Source: Clostridiales bacterium
GTDB lineage: Bacteria > Bacillota > Clostridia > Christensenellales > Aristaeellaceae
Reading direction: 5' to 3'
Length of the DNA: 25,617 bases
Assembly (NCBI GenBank): GCA_004557805.1
Contig: SFFS01000011.1
Coordinates: forward strand, 1 to 25,617
Shown: positions 22,788 through 25,617 of the stretch, in pieces
Numbering within the stretch: position 1 is the first letter of the stretch
Layout: each line of letters begins with the position of its first letter
Translations under genes and position numbers: made by a program
Notes under the pieces: model-generated
What the model saw: the letters and a program-made list of their open reading frames with translations, nothing else
Told to the model about the DNA's origin: nothing
Database searches by the model: none

Positions 22788-23912
22788 TCAGATGGTGACG
22801 TTTTTGCTGATGACGATGGGATAGGTTTCCGGGCCGATGAGCCTTCCGCCCGCGCGGATGGTGCCGTTTTTATCGATGATGCAGTGGTCGAGTTCGGCGT
22901 TTTCGCCGATGACGGCGTCCTGCATGACGATGCTGTTGCGCACTACGGCGCCCTTTGCAACCTTTACGCCGCGGAAGATGACGCTGCCGGTTACCGTGCC
23001 TTCGATATTCGCGCCGTTTGCGATGAGGCTGCCCGATACGTTGGCCTCCGGACCGAAGCGGGCGGGCATATCGTCGCGCACCTTGGTGTAGACCGGGAGC
23101 GCCGGATCGAACAGCCGGGTGCGAAGCGCCGAATCGAGCATGTCCATATTGAAGCTGTAATAGCTGCGCACGGACTGAATGTTCCATGCCGGAACCGGGC
23201 AGACGTAGCCGCTCACGCGCAGTATTTTGTCGTTGATGGCCGGCTGCAGAACGTCGCGCACGATGTGATGGCGGCCCTGCGCCGTCGCCTGCGTGACGAT
23301 GTTGATGAGCATTTCGCGGCGGAAGATCATGATCGCAAGCGATTCATACGGCAGCGCCGTCTTGTCGGGAGCGACCTCCATGCGTTCGATTGTGCCGTTT
23401 TCGGAAAGATCGAAATACATATGCGGCGCGTCGGCGTCGACGGAATGCTGACGCGGACGGCAAAGCACGGTAATGTCGGCCGCGCTGTCGACATGCTGGC
23501 GAAGCATGTCCTGATAGTCGATATTGACGACGATATGGCTGTCGGCCACGACGACGTATTCCTGCCGCGAGCGGCGCAGATAGCTCAGGTTCGAGCGCAG
23601 CGCGTCAAGCATGCCCTCGTACACGCCGGTATTGTCGCGCGTGAGGAACGGCGGAAGAATGAACAGGCCGTCGTGCTTGCCGTGCAGATCCCATTCCTTG
23701 CCGCTGCCCAGGTGGTCCATCAGCGAATGATAGTTCCGCTGCGTGATCACGCCGACGTTCTTCGCGCCGGAATTGACCAGGCTGGACATCTGAAAATCGA
23801 TGATACGATAGCGCCCGACCACGGGAAGCGCGGCCACGGCGCGCGTGAGCGTCAGTTCCCGCAGGAACTGATCGTTTTCACCCGTATAGATAAGACCCAT
23901 CAGATCTTTCAT
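22788..23912 (-). CDS. glgD: Glucose-1-phosphate adenylyltransferase, GlgD-type regulatory subunit
   Basis: The partner of GlgC in the heterotetrameric ADP-glucose pyrophosphorylase of Bacillota. The 374-residue protein has the nucleotidyltransferase fold (VVGRYRIIDFQMSSLVNSG, IGSGKEWDL-like LGSGKEWDLHGKHDGLFILPP) and a C-terminal left-handed beta-helix (GSLIANGANIEGTVTGSVIF), but the N-terminal GGxGxRLxxLT active-site loop is replaced by YTGENDQFLRELTLTR. This is the GlgD pattern: poorly active alone but stimulating GlgC. It is placed between glgC and glgA with 15- and 18-base gaps. Confidence 0.95.
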   Translation of the reverse strand: MKDLMGLIYTGENDQFLRELTLTRAVAALPVVGRYRIIDFQMSSLVNSGAKNVGVITQRNYHSLMDHLGSGKEWDLHGKHDGLFILPPFLTRDNTGVYEGMLDALRSNLSYLRRSRQEYVVVADSHIVVNIDYQDMLRQHVDSAADITVLCRPRQHSVDADAPHMYFDLSENGTIERMEVAPDKTALPYESLAIMIFRREMLINIVTQATAQGRHHIVRDVLQPAINDKILRVSGYVCPVPAWNIQSVRSYYSFNMDMLDSALRTRLFDPALPVYTKVRDDMPARFGPEANVSGSLIANGANIEGTVTGSVIFRGVKVAKGAVVRNSIVMQDAVIGENAELDHCIIDKNGTIRAGGRLIGPETYPIVISKNVTI

Positions 23913-23927
23913 TCTGCACTCCTCCTG

Positions 23928-25103
23928 TCAGGCTTTGTTGTCGTATTGCTCGCCGGGCGCGATGACGGTTCCGGCGGGTACGACGGCGTCCTGCGCCACG
24001 ACGGCGATGCCGCCCTCGCTGCCGCCGATAACGCAGCCCGCGCCGATAACGGCGTTTTCCGCGATGATCGCGCGGCGCACGGAGCTGCCGCGGCCGACGG
24101 TCACGCGCGGCATGACCACGGAATCGTCGATGGAAGCGCCCTGCTCCACCTTGACGCCCGCGAACAGCACGCTGTGATTGACGTTGCCGTATACCTCGCA
24201 GCCTTCGGTGACGAGCGCGTTATGTACCTGCGCGCCGGGCGCGGTATACTCCGGCGGCATGCCGGGATTGCGGCTGTAGATGCGCCAGTTCTTATCGGCC
24301 GGGTTGATGGGCATCGGGTCCTTGAGCAGATCGAGGTTCGCCTCGAGCAGGCTGTCCACCGTGCCGACGTCCTTCCAGTAGCCCTGGAAGGGATAGGCGA
24401 ACAGCCGCTGCCCGTCCGCCAGCATCTTGGGCATGATGTTCTTGCCGAAGTCGTTGGAGGAATTGGGGTCGGCTTCGTCGGCGACGAGATAATCGTGCAG
24501 CTTCTGCCAGGTGAACACGTATACGCCCATCGAGGCCTTATTGGATTTTGCATGCGCCGGCTTTTCGTCGAATTCGACGATGCGGTTGTTTTCATCCGTG
24601 TTGAGGATGCCGAAGCGATGCGTCTCTTCCCACGGCACTTCCAGCTCGGCGATGGTAGCGTCGGCCTGCTTTTCGATATGGAATTTGAGCATGGCGTTGT
24701 AATCCATGCGGTAAATATGGTCGCCGGACAGAATGAGCACATAGTCCGGATCATACTGCTCGATAAAGCCCATATTCTGATAGATAGCGTTGGCCGTGCC
24801 GCGATACCACTCGCCGCTCTTACCCTTGACGTAAGGCGGAAGCACGAAAACGCCGCCGTTGGTCAGGTCCAGATCCCACGGGCCGCCCGAACCGATATAT
24901 GCGTTCAGTTCCAGCGGCTGATACTGCGTCAGCACGCCGACGGTATCAATGCCGGAGTTGGCGCAGTTGGATAACGGAAAGTCGATGATGCGGTATTTTC
25001 CGCCGTAGGGAACGGCAGGCTTGGCCATGTGCTTTGTAAGAATGCCGAGGCGGCTGCCCTGTCCGCCTGCCAGCAGCATTGCGATACAGCGTTTTTTCCT
25101 CAT
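23928..25103 (-). CDS. glgC: Glucose-1-phosphate adenylyltransferase, catalytic subunit
   Basis: It makes ADP-glucose from ATP and glucose-1-phosphate, the committed step of glycogen synthesis. The 391-residue protein has the intact LLAGGQGSRLGILTKHMAKPAVPYGG split across the signature loop (10-20) and following lysines, IIDFPLSNCANSGI, GTANAIYQN, LSGDHIYRMDY and WxDVGT-type KDVGTVDSLLEANL, then a beta-helix C-terminus. It is the first gene of glgC-glgD-glgA-radC-ydcF, with its own promoter (25155-25183) and an AAGGAAG ribosome site. Confidence 0.97.
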   Translation of the reverse strand: MRKKRCIAMLLAGGQGSRLGILTKHMAKPAVPYGGKYRIIDFPLSNCANSGIDTVGVLTQYQPLELNAYIGSGGPWDLDLTNGGVFVLPPYVKGKSGEWYRGTANAIYQNMGFIEQYDPDYVLILSGDHIYRMDYNAMLKFHIEKQADATIAELEVPWEETHRFGILNTDENNRIVEFDEKPAHAKSNKASMGVYVFTWQKLHDYLVADEADPNSSNDFGKNIMPKMLADGQRLFAYPFQGYWKDVGTVDSLLEANLDLLKDPMPINPADKNWRIYSRNPGMPPEYTAPGAQVHNALVTEGCEVYGNVNHSVLFAGVKVEQGASIDDSVVMPRVTVGRGSSVRRAIIAENAVIGAGCVIGGSEGGIAVVAQDAVVPAGTVIAPGEQYDNKA

Positions 25104-25154
25104 AGGCTCACTTCCTTACGGGTTATTTGCAGAATGGAATACTTTTCAGTTCAT

Positions 25155-25183
25155 ATTATAGCATGAGTTTCCAGCAATGAAAA
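25155..25183 (-). promoter_or_regulatory. Promoter of the glg operon
   Basis: The minus strand has a perfect -10 TATAAT (25160-25155) and, 17 bases upstream, TTTTCA (25183-25178; 4/6). It lies 52 bases before the glgC ATG and is preceded by an A/T-rich stretch (25180-25220) that may act as an UP element. Confidence 0.75.
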
Positions 25184-25255
25184 GAAAAAATATATGTAAA
25201 AGTTAAACATAATTTGTCAAATTCTTGAAAGCAGGAGGAAAAGACGGCGTTTTTC

Positions 25256-25472
25256 GCGGCTGCACCGCTTGATAGAACTCAGAAACATGCGACAAGGCAG
25301 GAGGCGGTATACGCAGGAAAGAAACAAATCCTGAGCAAAGCGGCTTTCTTGGGATGGTGTCATTTTCTTTGCGGCTGCGCCGCATAGAGAAACCCGGAAA
25401 CATGCGGCGAAGCAGGAAGCGGTATACGCAGGAAAGAGATAAATCCTGAGCAAAGCGGCTTTCTTGGGATGG
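25256..25472. repeat. Two tandem imperfect 115-base repeats
   Basis: Each copy runs from GCGGCTGC (25256 and 25371) to GGGATGG (ending 25357 and 25472), at a constant 115-base offset. The last third is identical or nearly so (AAATCCTGAGCAAAGCGG, CTTTCTTGGGATGG); the first part differs more. Open frames across both copies are repetitive and unlikely to be genes. The second copy runs directly into long hairpin element D. Confidence 0.85.
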
Positions 25473-25477
25473 GGGTC

Positions 25478-25519
25478 CGGGGGAAACCCTTCTTTCTCCT
25501 GAAAGAAGGGTTTCCCCCG
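25478..25519. repeat. Long hairpin element D
   Basis: A perfect 19-base stem (25478-25496 with 25501-25519) and loop TCCT, of the same build as the hairpin at 17021-17064 and followed, like elements A and C, by a second hairpin with T-tract. Confidence 0.85.
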
Positions 25520-25528
25520 CAGACTGTC

Positions 25529-25558
25529 GAAAAAGTCCAGCCCATGCTGGGCTTTTTC
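25529..25558 (+). terminator. Bidirectional terminator at the right edge
   Basis: A 13-base stem with one G-U pair (25529-25541 with 25546-25558) and loop CCAT. GAAAAAG on the left and CTTTTTC on the right give U-tracts in both directions. It insulates the gap from the promoter that follows. Confidence 0.8.
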
Positions 25559-25570
25559 CATTATCTATGC

Positions 25571-25617
25571 TATAATAATCATGGGTGATGAAAAATGCTG
25601 GAACGCGGAAAAATGGA
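25571..25617 (+). promoter_or_regulatory. Promoter-like -10 and possible start of a gene leaving the window
   Basis: TATAAT lies at 25571-25576 with no clear -35. Possible starts follow at 25581 (ATGGGTGATG) and 25595 (ATGCTGGAACG, with GGGTGATG upstream as a weak ribosome site). Too few codons are present to identify a product, and the close spacing to the -10 makes the second start more likely. Confidence 0.35.

Noticed and set aside
22266..24974. 902-residue plus-strand open frame
   Set aside because: It is fully antisense to glgA, glgD and glgC, with a His/Asp/Val-rich composition typical of reversed GC-rich codons.
25256..25472. Possible CRISPR array
   Set aside because: Only two imperfect copies 115 bases apart, without short conserved repeats and unique spacers or cas genes.
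25217..25561. 114-residue minus-strand frame at the right edge
   Set aside because: It is made by the tandem 115-base repeats and hairpin D, and its repetitive Ser/Cys/Leu peptide has no recognisable fold.

Overview
The window reads as about 25.6 kb of a high-GC chromosome from an anaerobic, spore-forming (or recently spore-forming) member of the Bacillota, most likely class Clostridia. The evidence is the spoIIGA-sigE-sigG sporulation cluster, a GlgC/GlgD pair feeding GlgA, an oxygen-sensitive indolepyruvate oxidoreductase, and the maf-mreBCD-PBP2-minD-rodA order seen in clostridia. I cannot name genus or species. There is no sign of phage, transposon, CRISPR or tRNA genes; nearly all the DNA is ordinary core genome in tightly packed operons.

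Layout. The first ~170 bases look like a strong promoter and leader of an rRNA operon that leaves the window to the left (minus strand). Bases 225-5529 (minus) hold iorA-iorB-alr-membrane protein-rhaA, joined by 0 to 4-base junctions, with a 51-base gap before rhaA. A divergent control region at 5530-5715 carries a Spo0A-type box and leads to spoIIGA-sigE (plus); after a ~500-base non-coding gap rich in hairpins comes sigG. Bases 8657-16845 (minus) hold the cell-elongation operon maf-mreB-mreC-mreD-mrdA-minD-rodA, in which minC and minE are missing and the MinD-like ATPase has lost key catalytic residues. Bases 17267-19495 (minus) are dnaN-recF. A small CxxC redox-type protein (DUF1858) sits on the plus strand at 19768. 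Bases 20082-25103 (minus) are the glycogen genes glgC-glgD-glgA followed by radC and a YdcF-family gene. The right edge has tandem repeats, a terminator, and a plus-strand promoter-like site with perhaps the first codons of another gene.

How the parts fit. The dnaN-recF block is flanked by two clusters of DnaA-box-like sequences. The one upstream of dnaN has the full order expected of a Bacillota basal unwinding element: abutting DnaA boxes, a short GC step, a run of DnaA-trio-like triplets, then an AT-rich palindrome. This is a good candidate for the chromosomal origin, although dnaA is not beside it. The rRNA operon and the mre operon both run away from this point, co-directional with leftward replication.

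The most interesting items are the candidate dnaA-less (possibly two-part) origin, the degenerate orphan MinD, an IorA lacking its usual C-terminal ferredoxin domain, and a family of long, near-perfect hairpins recurring in non-coding gaps. I did not find a clear-cut new multi-gene system.
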